A DNA stretch of 64,000 bases from an uncultured Erythrobacter sp. (GTDB taxonomy: Bacteria; Pseudomonadota; Alphaproteobacteria; Sphingomonadales; Sphingomonadaceae), in NCBI GenBank assembly GCA_947494705.1, contig CANLVN010000002.1, forward strand, positions 806,001 through 870,000, written 5' to 3'. The notes below the pieces were generated by a model. That model saw only the letters and a list, made by a program, of their open reading frames with translations, was not told where the DNA came from and did not search any database. This document shows, piece by piece, positions 8,753 to 17,670 of this stretch (position 1 is its first letter; the number at the start of each line of letters is the position of its first letter). Position numbers and translations under genes: made by a program.

Positions 8753-9988
8753 TCAAGGGAGATCGAGCGCCTGTTTGTAGGCGGTCAGCAGCGGGTCGAT
8801 CTGGTGCTGCCAGTTGAGCTTGGTCACCACACGTTCGCGACCAAATTCGCCCATCCGCGATCGCCTCTCCGGATCGTCGACCAGCTCGCAAATCTTGTCC
8901 GCCATGTCGATCGGATCGTTCGGCTTTGCGTATAGCGAAGCCTCGCGGGCGGAGAATTTTCCCTCGGTAACGTCGAACTGCACCATCGCCTTGCCCAGCG
9001 ACATGTATTCCATGATCTTGTTCATCGTCGACTTGTCGTTCATCGCGTTCACCCGGTCGGGATTGACGCCGATATCCATGGTCGAGAGAACTTCGAACAG
9101 GTCCTTGTCCGGCGCGCGGCCGGTGAAGGTGATGAAGTCGGCGAGGTCGCGCCTGGCGGTCATCGCCTTGAGGTCGTCGAGCGCGGGTCCGCCGCCGACC
9201 AGCACGAACTGGATATCCTCGCGCCGCTTTTCGCGCACGATGTGCTCGACCGCGTCGATCAGCAGGTCGATGCCTTCCTGCTCGCCCATCACGCCGACAT
9301 AGCCGACCATGTGATCGCGGCCCTTCTTCCAGTCGGGGACCGGAGCGACCAGCTTTAGCTTCGACAGGTCGGGGCCGGAGCGCACGACATGCACGCAGCT
9401 CGCTTGCATTCCGCCGCGCTCAACCGCGATCCTCTTGTAGCTTTCATTGGTCGCGATCGAGACGTCGGCGAACTTGAATGTCAGCTTTTCGAACAGGCGC
9501 ATCAGGTCCCAGAAAAAGCCGCGTTTCTCGAACTTCGCCTCGTAGAGCTCGGGATTGATGTCGTGGTGGTCGAAGATGTATTTCACGCCCAGCAGCTTGA
9601 ACGGCGCGGCGACGAGGAAGATCAGGTCGGGCGGGTTGCAACCATGGATCACGTCGATCCGGCGTTTGAAGAAGATCTTCCACGCCAGCACCGTTTCCCA
9701 GAACAGCGCGGCGCCATATTCGGCGAGAAAGCCGAGCGCGCCCTTGGCCTCCAGCGGAAGCGGATGACGGTGGATCTCGATGCCGTCGATGACCTCGAAG
9801 CGGCTTTCGTGCCCCTTGCCGGTTGGACAGATGATCGAGATATGCGCACCGGCTGCCTTGAGCGTGCGCGCTTCCTGCCAGACACGGCGGTCGAAGGGCA
9901 GGGGAAGGTTCTCGACCACGATCAGGGCGTGCTTGCCCTTGAGCGGTTCGCCTTCGATCGTCGCTGGAATACCCTCCTCCGCGCTCAC
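8753..9988 (-). CDS. glycosyltransferase family 4 (GT-B)
   Basis: 411 residues. The N-terminus has the WbuB-like HALIVVENLPLPFDRRVWQEARTL motif, which places it in the GT4 group that builds lipid-linked O-antigen or exopolysaccharide units. IIDVIHGCNPPDLIFLVA-type and VRSGPDLSKL segments follow. The donor-binding domain has VGYVGVMGEQEGIDLL, FVLVGGGPALDDL, FTGRAPDKDLFEVL and a late NKIMEYMSLGKAMVQFD. The start is the GTG at 9988, overlapping the stop of the upstream dehydrogenase gene (GTGA). The longer track ORF is a frame shadow of that gene. It adds a sugar from a nucleotide donor, probably one made in this locus. The gap to wecC is about 130 bases. Confidence 0.88.
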   Translation of the reverse strand: MSAEEGIPATIEGEPLKGKHALIVVENLPLPFDRRVWQEARTLKAAGAHISIICPTGKGHESRFEVIDGIEIHRHPLPLEAKGALGFLAEYGAALFWETVLAWKIFFKRRIDVIHGCNPPDLIFLVAAPFKLLGVKYIFDHHDINPELYEAKFEKRGFFWDLMRLFEKLTFKFADVSIATNESYKRIAVERGGMQASCVHVVRSGPDLSKLKLVAPVPDWKKGRDHMVGYVGVMGEQEGIDLLIDAVEHIVREKRREDIQFVLVGGGPALDDLKAMTARRDLADFITFTGRAPDKDLFEVLSTMDIGVNPDRVNAMNDKSTMNKIMEYMSLGKAMVQFDVTEGKFSAREASLYAKPNDPIDMADKICELVDDPERRSRMGEFGRERVVTKLNWQHQIDPLLTAYKQALDLP

Positions 9989-11250
9989 GGAATCGCGCTC
10001 ACATCCACGACATTCGCCCCGTCGAGAGAAAGCGTGTCGATCAGCCTGTTGGTCGCGATGACGAGCGCGTAGTCGCCGCTTTCCGCCGTCTCCTTGGTCA
10101 CGAGCAGGTCGTCGATCCGCGGCAGCCACGCGGTGGCATAGCCAAGGTTCTGGCCGACGAGGTTCTCCGGATCGATCTGCGGGTCGTAGACATCGAGTTG
10201 GAAACCGCCTTCGAGCAGCTTGCGCGCCATGTCGACCGCCGGGCTTTCGCGCATGTCGTCGGTTTCCATCTTGAAGGCGAGGCCGACCAGCAGCACCTTT
10301 GCCCCGCGCGGGAGGCCGGCGGTGGCTTTGAGGAACTGGTGGTGCTTGTGCGCTTCGTTCGAGCGGATGAGCGAATCCACCAAATGCGTCGCCGAACCTG
10401 TGTCGGCGGCGATATATTGCAGGGCGCGCACGTCCTTGGGCAGGCACGACCCGCCGAATGCGCCGCCGGGGCGGGTGTAATAGGCCGACAGGTTGAGCTT
10501 GGTGTCGCTCTTGAAGATCGCGTGGACATCGCGCGCGGAGATATCGAGGTTCTGGCAAACCCGACCGATCTCGTTGGCGAAGGCGACCTTCACCGCGTGC
10601 CAGCTGTTATCGACGAACTTCGTGATTTCCGCTTCGCGCAGGCCAACCTCGAAGACCGGCGCCTCGATCCCTTCGTGCAGCGCGTGCATGTTGGGCGAGG
10701 ACTTTCCGCCCAGCGTTCCGATCACGATCTTGGGTGGGGCGAAATAGTCGGCGATGGCGCTCGCTTCGCGCAGGAATTCGGGATTGTAGACCAGCTCGAC
10801 AAGATCGGATGCCGTGTCGCCCAAGGCATCTTCGATGATCGGCCAGATGATGTTCTCGCACGTGCCCGGCCGCATGGTCGAACGGTAGGCGAGGGTCAGT
10901 GGCTTTGCGCGACCCGGCTTGAGAGCGGCGGCGATATTCTTGGTCACCTGGACGATGAAACGCATGTCATGCGCGCCGTCCACTCCGCTAGGCGTGCCGA
11001 CGCACACGATGGCGAGGTCGCAATCGTCCAGCTCGTCGGTCAGCTCCGCCACCGCGCTGATCCGCCCGGCCTCGCGCGCTTCGGCGATCATGTCGTCGAG
11101 GCCCGGCTCGTAGACTGGAGCGCGCCCGCTATTGAGCGCTTCGACCTTGGCTTCGCTGACGTCGATGCCGACCACCGTATGGCCCTGGCTGGCGATGCAA
11201 CCCGCAGCAGTCGAACCGACGTAGCCGAGGCCAAAAATGGCGATTTTCAT
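9985..11250 (-). CDS. nucleotide-sugar dehydrogenase, GDP-mannose 6-dehydrogenase (AlgD)-like
   Basis: 421 residues in the UDP-glucose/GDP-mannose dehydrogenase superfamily. Motifs in order: KIAIFGLGYVGSTAAGCIA (NAD site), AYRSTMRPGTCENI, YNPEFLREASAIADY, and the active site YYTRPGGAFGGSCLPKDVRAL with catalytic Cys. LLVGLAFKMETDDMRESPAVD follows. The YYxRPGxAFGGSCLPKDVRAL form is that of GDP-mannose dehydrogenases such as AlgD, so the product may be GDP-mannuronate. UDP-glucose 6-dehydrogenase, which would feed the UDP-xylose synthase here, is the alternative. The start is the ATG at 11250, not the 11739 shadow. It is first in the strand order and overlaps the GT4 gene by four bases. Confidence 0.88.
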   Translation of the reverse strand: MKIAIFGLGYVGSTAAGCIASQGHTVVGIDVSEAKVEALNSGRAPVYEPGLDDMIAEAREAGRISAVAELTDELDDCDLAIVCVGTPSGVDGAHDMRFIVQVTKNIAAALKPGRAKPLTLAYRSTMRPGTCENIIWPIIEDALGDTASDLVELVYNPEFLREASAIADYFAPPKIVIGTLGGKSSPNMHALHEGIEAPVFEVGLREAEITKFVDNSWHAVKVAFANEIGRVCQNLDISARDVHAIFKSDTKLNLSAYYTRPGGAFGGSCLPKDVRALQYIAADTGSATHLVDSLIRSNEAHKHHQFLKATAGLPRGAKVLLVGLAFKMETDDMRESPAVDMARKLLEGGFQLDVYDPQIDPENLVGQNLGYATAWLPRIDDLLVTKETAESGDYALVIATNRLIDTLSLDGANVVDVSAIP

Positions 11251-11413
11251 GTATTTCGGTTCCCGTTGCGTTGCCTTGGGCGGGTAGGGGAAGGCGCGTA
11301 GCAATGCCCCCTGACTGTTGCAACGCACAATCGGGGTGAGCCGTTTCGCCGCCCCCTTGCAAGCCTGTTGCGGTCGCGCCAGAAGGTCGCGCAAACAAGG
11401 GAGAGATGCGAAT

Positions 11414-12502
11414 ATGAGCAACGCCGCCAACGGTCCGCTGACCGGTCTGAAAGTCGTCGAATTTGCAGGGATCGGACCGGGGCCGCATGTTGCCATGCTG
11501 CTCGCCGATCTGGGCGCGGAAGTGGTGCGCATCGACCGGCCCGGTGGCGGCGTGATGAACCCGGTGGTCGAGCGCGCACGACACCGCGTGACGGTCGACC
11601 TCAAGTCCGAAGAGGGCAAGGCGTTCTGCCGCGACGCAACGAGCAAGGCCGACGTGCTGATCGAAGGGCTGCGTCCGGGCGTCATGGAACGTCTGGGGCT
11701 GGGTCCGGACGAATTGCTCGAAGCCAATCCGCGCCTCATCTATGCGCGCATGACCGGCTGGGGGCAGGACGGACCGCTTGCCAAGGCGGCGGGTCACGAC
11801 ATCAACTATATCGCGATCACCGGCGCGCTCGACGCGATCGGCAAGCCGGGCGAACCCGCGATTCCGCCGCAGAACCTCGTCGGCGATTTCGGCGGTGGGT
11901 CGATGTATTGCGCCTTCGGCATCATGGCGGCGCTGTACGAGCGCGAGCGGTCGGGCAAGGGGCAGGTCGTCGACGCGGCCATCGTCGATGGCGTGACCAG
12001 CCTGATGAGCTTTTTCTACGGCCAGCCCAAGGGCGCAATCCGCACGACCGAGCGGGGCAAGGGCCTGCTGGGTGGGGGCGCGCATTTCTACCAGTGCTAT
12101 GAGTGCAAGGACGGCAAGGAAATCTCGCTCGGTTCGATCGAGCCGCAATTCTACGCCGAACTGGTGGCGCGCGCCGGACTTCCCGAAGATGTCGCGACCA
12201 CGCAGATGGACCCGTCGAAATGGGAAGAGAACAAGGAAAAGCTCGCCGCCCTGTTCAAGACCAAGACGCAAGCGGAATGGAACGAACTGCTCGAAGGCAC
12301 CGATGTCTGCTACGGCCCGGTCCTCGGCCTCGACGAGGTGCGCGAGCATCCGCACATGAAGGCACGCGACGCCTATGTGGAGCATGACGGCAACTGGCAT
12401 CCCGCGCCTGCGCCGCGATTCGACCGCACGCCCGGTATCGTGCGTTCGAGCGCGGATGACGGGGACAAGATCGTGGCGGGGTGGAGTTCCGCGAGCGACT
12501 AG
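11414..12502 (+). CDS. CaiB/BaiF family acyl-CoA racemase/transferase (alpha-methylacyl-CoA racemase-like)
   Basis: 362 residues of the family III CoA-transferase fold. The sequence has GLKVVEFAGIGPGPHVAMLLADLGAEVVRID, the GLRPGVMERLGLGPDEL segment, MTGWGQDGPLAKAAGHDINYIAITGAL with the racemase His, and NLVGDFGGGSM with the paired Asp. These are the catalytic features of alpha-methylacyl-CoA racemases, which epimerise 2-methyl-branched acyl-CoA thioesters in branched-chain lipid or sterol breakdown. The start is the ATG at 11414, with AAGGGAGA about eight bases upstream. The track start at 11318 lies in the leader. It diverges from the nucleotide-sugar dehydrogenase and is functionally unrelated to the polysaccharide genes. 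Confidence 0.88.
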   Translation: MSNAANGPLTGLKVVEFAGIGPGPHVAMLLADLGAEVVRIDRPGGGVMNPVVERARHRVTVDLKSEEGKAFCRDATSKADVLIEGLRPGVMERLGLGPDELLEANPRLIYARMTGWGQDGPLAKAAGHDINYIAITGALDAIGKPGEPAIPPQNLVGDFGGGSMYCAFGIMAALYERERSGKGQVVDAAIVDGVTSLMSFFYGQPKGAIRTTERGKGLLGGGAHFYQCYECKDGKEISLGSIEPQFYAELVARAGLPEDVATTQMDPSKWEENKEKLAALFKTKTQAEWNELLEGTDVCYGPVLGLDEVREHPHMKARDAYVEHDGNWHPAPAPRFDRTPGIVRSSADDGDKIVAGWSSASD

Positions 12503-12568
12503 GCACACAGGCGGGGCGGATTGCCGCTATTCTTGCAAAAAAAGCACCGGTTCCGGAAAGACCTCGCG

Positions 12569-12591
12569 TCTCACGCATTGTTAGCGTGAGA
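12569..12591 (+). promoter_or_regulatory. perfect stem-loop abutting the exoD-like start codon
   Basis: TCTCACGC (12569-12576), a 7-base loop ATTGTTA, and GCGTGAGA (12584-12591) form a perfect 8-bp inverted repeat. Its last base is the A of the start ATG. It covers the place where a Shine-Dalgarno would be, and no strong SD is otherwise visible. It could be a regulator operator or an RNA structure limiting translation. Confidence 0.45.
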
Positions 12592-13226
12592 TGGCTGAGG
12601 ACAACACCAAGGATGCTGAATCGATCGGCGACGTCGTCGACGGGCTCGACGAGCTTGCCGACGAGGTCGACGAGGAAGTCTGCTTCGGCGACGTCCTTGA
12701 AAAGTTCGGCTCGCGCAGTTTCGCGCCGGTGATGATGGTCCTCGCCCTGACCGAACTCAGCCCCATAGGCGCCATACCGAGCGTGCCGACGCTCCTTGCC
12801 TTGGGCATTCTCCTGATCGCTTCGCAAATGCTGTTCGGGCGTGAGCATATCTGGGTGCCCGGCTGGATCGAGAAGCGCAGCGTGTCGAAGGGCAAGATGC
12901 ACAAGGCGACCGACAAGATGGACGGGATCGCAAACTGGCTGGACAGCTGGTCGGGCAGCCGGCTTGAAGTCCTGACGAAGGGGCCTGCCATTCAGGCCGC
13001 GGCGCTGCTGATCATGATCCTGTGCGTTTTCGTCGCGCCGCTCGAAGTGCTGCCGTGGGCAAGCGCCGGGCCGATGCTGGCGATTTCGATCATTTGCCTG
13101 GCGCTGATCGTGCGCGACGGGCTGGTTATGCTGATTGCGTGGCTGATCGCATTGGGAGCGATTTCCGGGGCGGTCTATTATGCCATTTCCTCTGGCCTGA
13201 GCTTGGCCGACTTCAACCCGCTATAA
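12591..13226 (+). CDS. ExoD family membrane protein
   Basis: 211 residues. An acidic cytoplasmic N-terminus (GDVVDGLDELADEVDEEV) is followed by LTELSPIGAIPSVPTLLALGILLIASQMLFGREHIWVPGW, the conserved ExoD core. Three further hydrophobic helices lie near the C-terminus (AAALLIMILCVFVAPLEVL, MLAISIICLALIV, LVMLIAWLIALGAISGAV). ExoD proteins are inner-membrane proteins first linked to exopolysaccharide production in Rhizobium; their biochemical role is unknown. A hairpin abuts its start. It converges with the exporter operon, leaving only six bases between the two stop codons. Confidence 0.85.
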   Translation: MAEDNTKDAESIGDVVDGLDELADEVDEEVCFGDVLEKFGSRSFAPVMMVLALTELSPIGAIPSVPTLLALGILLIASQMLFGREHIWVPGWIEKRSVSKGKMHKATDKMDGIANWLDSWSGSRLEVLTKGPAIQAAALLIMILCVFVAPLEVLPWASAGPMLAISIICLALIVRDGLVMLIAWLIALGAISGAVYYAISSGLSLADFNPL

Positions 13227-13232
13227 GCTGCG

Positions 13233-14681
13233 TCACGGCGCGGTTTCGTCGGCTTGTTCGACGGAACGCTCGCTCAACGCTCCACCGCCGAGTGCCTGCC
13301 ACAGCAGCACGCGCGCGCGGCTTGCCCGGCCCATGGCCAGCGCCGCGCGTTCGGATGCTCCATCGGCTGCGCGGCGCGCTTCGAGCACTTCGAGGAAATT
13401 GGTCAGACCGGCGCGGAAGCGGTCATTCGCGAGGTTTGCGGCGCGTTCGAGCTGATCGCGTTCGCGGACCGCCAGCCTTGCCTCTTCATCTGCGGCGGCA
13501 ATCAGGCCGTAACCCGCTTCGGCATCGCCGAGCGCGGTGAAAACAGCGCCGCGATAGGCCTGAAAGGCAATCCGCTTGTTCGCCGCAGCATTGTCGATCT
13601 GTGCGCCGACCCGGCCGAAATCGACCAGCGGCCCGGCGACCCCGGCGGCGAGCGATCCGATGATCGAGTCCTCGTCGAGAAAGTCACCGATATCGAATGA
13701 CAGCAATCCGAGCACTGCCGACAAGGTCAGGCTCGGAAAGCGCGACCGTGCGGCAGCGGCGAGTTCGGCATCGGTAGCGGCAAGCTCGGCTGCGGCGGCG
13801 ACAACGTCGGGCCGGTTGGCGAGCAATTCCGAAGGCAGGCTCGCAGGCGAAGGCGGTGGAGTGAGGACCGGATGGGCAAGACCGAGCATCTTGCGCACCT
13901 CACCGGCGCTTTCACCCGTGAGCGTGACCAGCCGCCCGACGATGCGCACCCTCTCGCTTTCCAGCGCGGCAAGGCGCGAGCGCGACTGGCTGGCCTGCGC
14001 CTCGGCCCGGACGCGGTCGAAACCCGGAGCGATCCCGGCTTCCTCGCGCGTGCGGCCCAGGTCGGCAAGGCGCGTGGCGGCTTCGATGTCGCTGGAGATA
14101 GCGGCACTGCGGTCCTGCAATGTGCGCCAGTCGATCACGCTTCCCGCTATCTCGGCAAGCAGCGCGTTGCGCACCGACGCGGCAGAGGCATCGGCGGCGT
14201 CGATGCGGGCGATGGCGGCGCGTTCCTGCGCGCGCAGGCGACCGAACAGGTCCACGTCCCAGCTCGCGGTCAGGTTGGCGCCGTAGCGGACCTGCTCGGT
14301 CTCGATCTGCGCGGCGAAGGGATTGTCGCTGCCGAACTGGTTGGGGTTGGTACGGGTGCCGGTGACGCTCGCATCGTAGCCGATTGCAGGCAGGCGCTCG
14401 GCCCCTGCGCCGCGCGCGCGGGCACGGGCAGCGTCGATCCGGGCGAGCGCTTCGAGCAGGGTCGGTCCGCCGGTGAGTGCCGCTTCGGACAAGGCGGTGA
14501 AAGCAGGATCTCCGCCGGGCAGAAGCGCGGCGACGTCCATCACCACCTCGCGTTCGGGGGCATACAGGAAAGCCGCGGGCAGTTGCGGCGTCGGCGTCGC
14601 GATTTCGGGCGGGGGTCCGGCGACGCAGGCCGCGAGGCTGGCGGTGGACGCGAGCAACAGCAGGCGAGAGGGAACGCGCAT
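13233..14681 (-). CDS. RND/ABC-type efflux outer-membrane factor lipoprotein (NodT/TolC family)
   Basis: 482 residues. A lipoprotein signal peptide (LLLLASTASLAACVAG) precedes two OEP repeats. Features include AGAERLPAIGYDASVTGTRTNPNQF, LTASWDVDLFGRLRAQERAA and the second-half counterpart AGVAGPLVDFGRVGAQIDNAAANKRIAFQAYRGAV. Such proteins form trimeric outer-membrane channels that dock with a periplasmic adaptor. The start is the ATG at 14681, four bases after the adaptor gene's stop. The track start at 14834 lies inside that gene. It is the last gene of a permease-ATPase-adaptor-channel operon, so it probably serves that exporter. Confidence 0.9.
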   Translation of the reverse strand: MRVPSRLLLLASTASLAACVAGPPPEIATPTPQLPAAFLYAPEREVVMDVAALLPGGDPAFTALSEAALTGGPTLLEALARIDAARARARGAGAERLPAIGYDASVTGTRTNPNQFGSDNPFAAQIETEQVRYGANLTASWDVDLFGRLRAQERAAIARIDAADASAASVRNALLAEIAGSVIDWRTLQDRSAAISSDIEAATRLADLGRTREEAGIAPGFDRVRAEAQASQSRSRLAALESERVRIVGRLVTLTGESAGEVRKMLGLAHPVLTPPPSPASLPSELLANRPDVVAAAAELAATDAELAAAARSRFPSLTLSAVLGLLSFDIGDFLDEDSIIGSLAAGVAGPLVDFGRVGAQIDNAAANKRIAFQAYRGAVFTALGDAEAGYGLIAAADEEARLAVRERDQLERAANLANDRFRAGLTNFLEVLEARRAADGASERAALAMGRASRARVLLWQALGGGALSERSVEQADETAP

Positions 14682-14685
14682 CGGC

Positions 14686-15711
14686 TTATTCCCCCTCATC
14701 CGTCGCGCCATCGGATGACCTGTCGGCCGGGGTTTCGGCGGCGGGGATGAAGGCATCGATCTGCTGGCCGACGCGGAAGACCTCGGCCTTGGTGGTGTTG
14801 GGCAGCTCGTAGATGATCTGCAGCACGCGCACATCGACCCGCTCTGCGGCCGTGTTGGTCAACTGGCGTTTGGGAACGACCAGCGGTTCGACCCTCACGA
14901 AGCTGGCCTTGACCTGGATGTCGGCTGCCCCGCGCGGCGAGACGGTGGCGGGCGCGCCCAGCCTTACGCGCGCCGCCTCGTTTTCGTCGATATCGACGCG
15001 CACGTGCAGTGGGTTGGTCTCGCCCATCTGGATCAGCGGAGGCGCATTGCCGCCGCCCTGCGTTGCGACGAATTCGCCGGGCCGAATGTTCACCGCCAGG
15101 ATTTCGCCGGCAATCGGTGCGCGCACGGTCAGGCGACCGAGTTCGGTGCGCGCGCTCGATGCACGGGCCTGCGCCGCGTCGAGCCGTGCGCGGGCGAGCC
15201 GCAGACGGGCGGCAGCGGTCTCGGCCTCGCCTTCGGCACGGATCACTTCGGAGCGGCTGACCGCAGCGGGGTCCTCGATGCTCTGGTACAGCGCCAACTG
15301 GGCGCGGGCGGTTTCGAGCGAGGTGCGCGCTTCGACGATAGCGGCGCGCGCCTCGCCGACCGAAGCATCGGCCTCGCGCAGGGTCGAGCGCACTGCGCGC
15401 TCGTCGACGGTGAAGAGCGGTTGCCCCTTTTCCACCCGGTCGCCCGGTTGCACGCGCAGGTCGGTGACGAGGCCCGATAGCGCCGAGCCGATGTCGATCA
15501 CCTCGCTCGCCGGTTCGACGATACCCGAGCCTGCGACCCGCGCCGAATTGGCCAGTTCGCCGGTCGCCTTGGGCGGTTCCTGGTCGGGCTCGCTCACTTC
15601 GCGATTGGGCAGGTCACTGAAAATGTAGAGCGCCGCCAGGACAAGCCCGACAAGCGCGATCACCGGCAGGACCTGGCGCGAGAAACTGATATTCGAAGGG
15701 AGCAGGGCCAT
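14686..15711 (-). CDS. HlyD/DevB-like periplasmic adaptor protein
   Basis: 341 residues. One N-terminal membrane helix (LPVIALVGLVLAALYIF) is followed by a biotinyl-lipoyl half (VAGSGIVEPASEVIDIGSALSGLVTDL), an alpha-helical hairpin rich in Ala, Arg and Glu, the second lipoyl half (RAPIAGEILAVNIRPGEFV) and a beta-barrel domain. This is the membrane-fusion layout of ABC exporters such as DevB. It would bridge the FtsX-like permease and the outer-membrane factor. The start is the ATG at 15711 with a GAGG six bases upstream. It lies ten bases after the ATPase gene. Confidence 0.9.
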   Translation of the reverse strand: MALLPSNISFSRQVLPVIALVGLVLAALYIFSDLPNREVSEPDQEPPKATGELANSARVAGSGIVEPASEVIDIGSALSGLVTDLRVQPGDRVEKGQPLFTVDERAVRSTLREADASVGEARAAIVEARTSLETARAQLALYQSIEDPAAVSRSEVIRAEGEAETAAARLRLARARLDAAQARASSARTELGRLTVRAPIAGEILAVNIRPGEFVATQGGGNAPPLIQMGETNPLHVRVDIDENEAARVRLGAPATVSPRGAADIQVKASFVRVEPLVVPKRQLTNTAAERVDVRVLQIIYELPNTTKAEVFRVGQQIDAFIPAAETPADRSSDGATDEGE

Positions 15712-15721
15712 GGAAAACCTC

Positions 15722-16468
15722 TCAGTGTCCGTCGGGCATTTCGGTGCCGTCATGGGTGACGCGGCCATCCTCGAGCACGAGGATGCGGTCCGCGAGATCG
15801 AAGATGCGGTTGTCGTGAGTAACGATGATGCAGGCGCGGTCTTCTGCCACTGCGACTTCGCGCAGCAGGTCCATGACCTTGCGCCCCGAATTGGCGTCGA
15901 GCGCAGCGGTCGGCTCGTCGCAGACCACGAGACGCGGTTCGTGGACCAGCGCGCGGGCGATGGCGACGCGTTGCTGCTGGCCGCCCGATAGCTGGTTGGG
16001 CAGCTTGTCGGCCTGATCGCCGATATTGAGCGCCTCCAGCAATTCCTTCGCTTTCTCGCGCGCCGCGTCGATGTCCATCCCTTGCGCGATCAGCGGGACA
16101 GCCGCGTTGGCCGCGGCGTCGATCGAGGGGATGAGATTGTACTGCTGGAAGATGAAACCGATATTGTTCAGCCTGAAATTGACCAGCTCGCTGTCCGAAA
16201 GGCCATAGATGTCGGTGCCGAACACCTTCACCTCGCCATCGGTCGGCCACAGGATCCCGCACATGATAGAGATCAGCGTCGTCTTGCCCGACCCGCTCTC
16301 GCCCACGACATAGGTCATCTCGCCAGATTTGATGTCGGCGTCGATGCCGTGAAGCACGCGGATCGTGGTCTGGCCCGCCTTGAAATCGCGGGTGATGCCG
16401 CGAGCGGAGATTGCGCTGTCGCCCTTGCGGGTTGCCGCGATGCTGTCGGGTGCCTCGTTCTCGCTCAT
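15722..16468 (-). CDS. ABC transporter ATP-binding protein (DevA/LolD/MacB type)
   Basis: 248 residues, a single nucleotide-binding domain. Walker A is [10 protein letters not shown], the Q-loop region is [15 protein letters not shown], the signature is [15 protein letters not shown], Walker B is [12 protein letters not shown] and the H-loop is IIVTHDNRI. The sequence is typical of ATPases that drive mechanotransmission exporters (LolD, MacB, DevA) acting on periplasmic or outer-leaflet substrates. The N-terminal 25 residues ([18 protein letters not shown]) are an extra hydrophilic tail. It sits four bases after the permease gene. Confidence 0.93.
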   Translation of the reverse strand: MSENEAPDSIAATRKGDSAISARGITRDFKAGQTTIRVLHGIDADIKSGEMTYVVGESGSGKTTLISIMCGILWPTDGEVKVFGTDIYGLSDSELVNFRLNNIGFIFQQYNLIPSIDAAANAAVPLIAQGMDIDAAREKAKELLEALNIGDQADKLPNQLSGGQQQRVAIARALVHEPRLVVCDEPTAALDANSGRKVMDLLREVAVAEDRACIIVTHDNRIFDLADRILVLEDGRVTHDGTEMPDGH

Positions 16469-16472
16469 CGCA

Positions 16473-17609
16473 TCACCTGAACACCGCCGCAGGCTCGGTG
16501 CGCATCACGCTGCGCAGGCCCAGCCAGCCGGTCATGACGAGGATGACGACCACGGCGACCACGCTGATGAGCGGGATCTGCCATGGGATGTAGAACCCCT
16601 TGAAAGTGGGCACGCCGGAAAAACCGTAGATGAACAGCACGGTGCCGATCACGCCCAGCGCATAACCGATCGACCCGACCAGCGCGGCCTGCGCGCTGAC
16701 CATCTGCACGATCTTGCCATTGGTCACGCCGATCGCTTTCAACGCGCCGAACTGCTTGATGTTGTCGCGGATGAACAGGCTGAAGGTCAGGCCGACAATC
16801 GCCACGCCGACGACGAAGCCCAGAACCACCGTGATCCCGAAATTGGTCGGGATGCCGGTATTCTGGATGATGAAGTCGATACCCGACTGCGCGAAATCTT
16901 CACGCGGGAGGGCTTTCAGGCCGGTCTCTTCCTCGATGCGCGCGGCAACGCCCTGGGGCGTTTCGCCCTCGCTCACCCCGGCCAGAACGAAAGAGAGGCG
17001 GTTGCGCGTTCCGGGGACGAAGTTCAGCGCGTTGGAATATTTTGTGTAGAGCGTGACCTGGCTCGTGAAGCTGGGAATCGCATCCGCCACCCCGCGAATG
17101 ACGGCGCGCTGGTCGTTGAGTTCGAGCCGCTGTCCGATGGGGTCGGTCCCGTCCTCGAACATGTTGGTTACGCCGACATCGTCGATAACCACCGTATCCG
17201 GGCGCGAGAGGACATTCTTCGACCCTTCGGCCATGTTGCGCGGCATCCCGATCAGCGTCGCATCGTCGACCCCGATGATCGCCACCCCTTCGAGGTCGCC
17301 CGTGCTGGTGCGAACCGAAGCGGAGGCTCGCAGATGCGGCACCGCCCATTCGACCCCGCGCACGCTGCGCACTTCGTCGAGGGCGGTGGAGGGCATTTCG
17401 TATTTGACATCGGTGGTGCGGCTGACCGGGTCCATCACCCAGATCTGCGCCTCGGGCGCGTTATAGACGCCGCTCGCCCCGCGCTCGATCAGGTTGACGA
17501 AGATCGTCAGCTGCTGGGTTATCAGCAAGGTCGAGAACGCGATCCCGAACAGCAGCCCGTAGAACTTCTGCTTGTCGCCGGTGAGCATTCGGATGGCGAT
17601 CCAGAGCAT
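16473..17609 (-). CDS. ABC transporter permease, DevC/FtsX-like
   Basis: 378 residues. One N-terminal helix (KFYGLLFGIAFSTLLITQQL) is followed by a large periplasmic MacB-type domain and three C-terminal helices (FGITVVLGFVVGVAIVGLTFSLFI, AALVGSIGYALGVIGTVLFIY, LISVVAVVVILVMTGWLGL). This is the four-helix FtsX topology of mechanotransmission exporters. The ATG at 17609 is preferred; the track start at 17666 lies in the operator region. As first gene of the four-gene operon it faces a TetR regulator across 96 bases with two operator-like repeats, so it is probably repressed by that protein. The substrate is not readable; glycolipids or toxic compounds are transported by relatives. Confidence 0.9.
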   Translation of the reverse strand: MLWIAIRMLTGDKQKFYGLLFGIAFSTLLITQQLTIFVNLIERGASGVYNAPEAQIWVMDPVSRTTDVKYEMPSTALDEVRSVRGVEWAVPHLRASASVRTSTGDLEGVAIIGVDDATLIGMPRNMAEGSKNVLSRPDTVVIDDVGVTNMFEDGTDPIGQRLELNDQRAVIRGVADAIPSFTSQVTLYTKYSNALNFVPGTRNRLSFVLAGVSEGETPQGVAARIEEETGLKALPREDFAQSGIDFIIQNTGIPTNFGITVVLGFVVGVAIVGLTFSLFIRDNIKQFGALKAIGVTNGKIVQMVSAQAALVGSIGYALGVIGTVLFIYGFSGVPTFKGFYIPWQIPLISVVAVVVILVMTGWLGLRSVMRTEPAAVFR

Positions 17610-17670
17610 GCGCGAAGGGGACCTTTGCCGACGGATGGGGTTGCGAATCGGAGGGCGACAGCCCAATATT

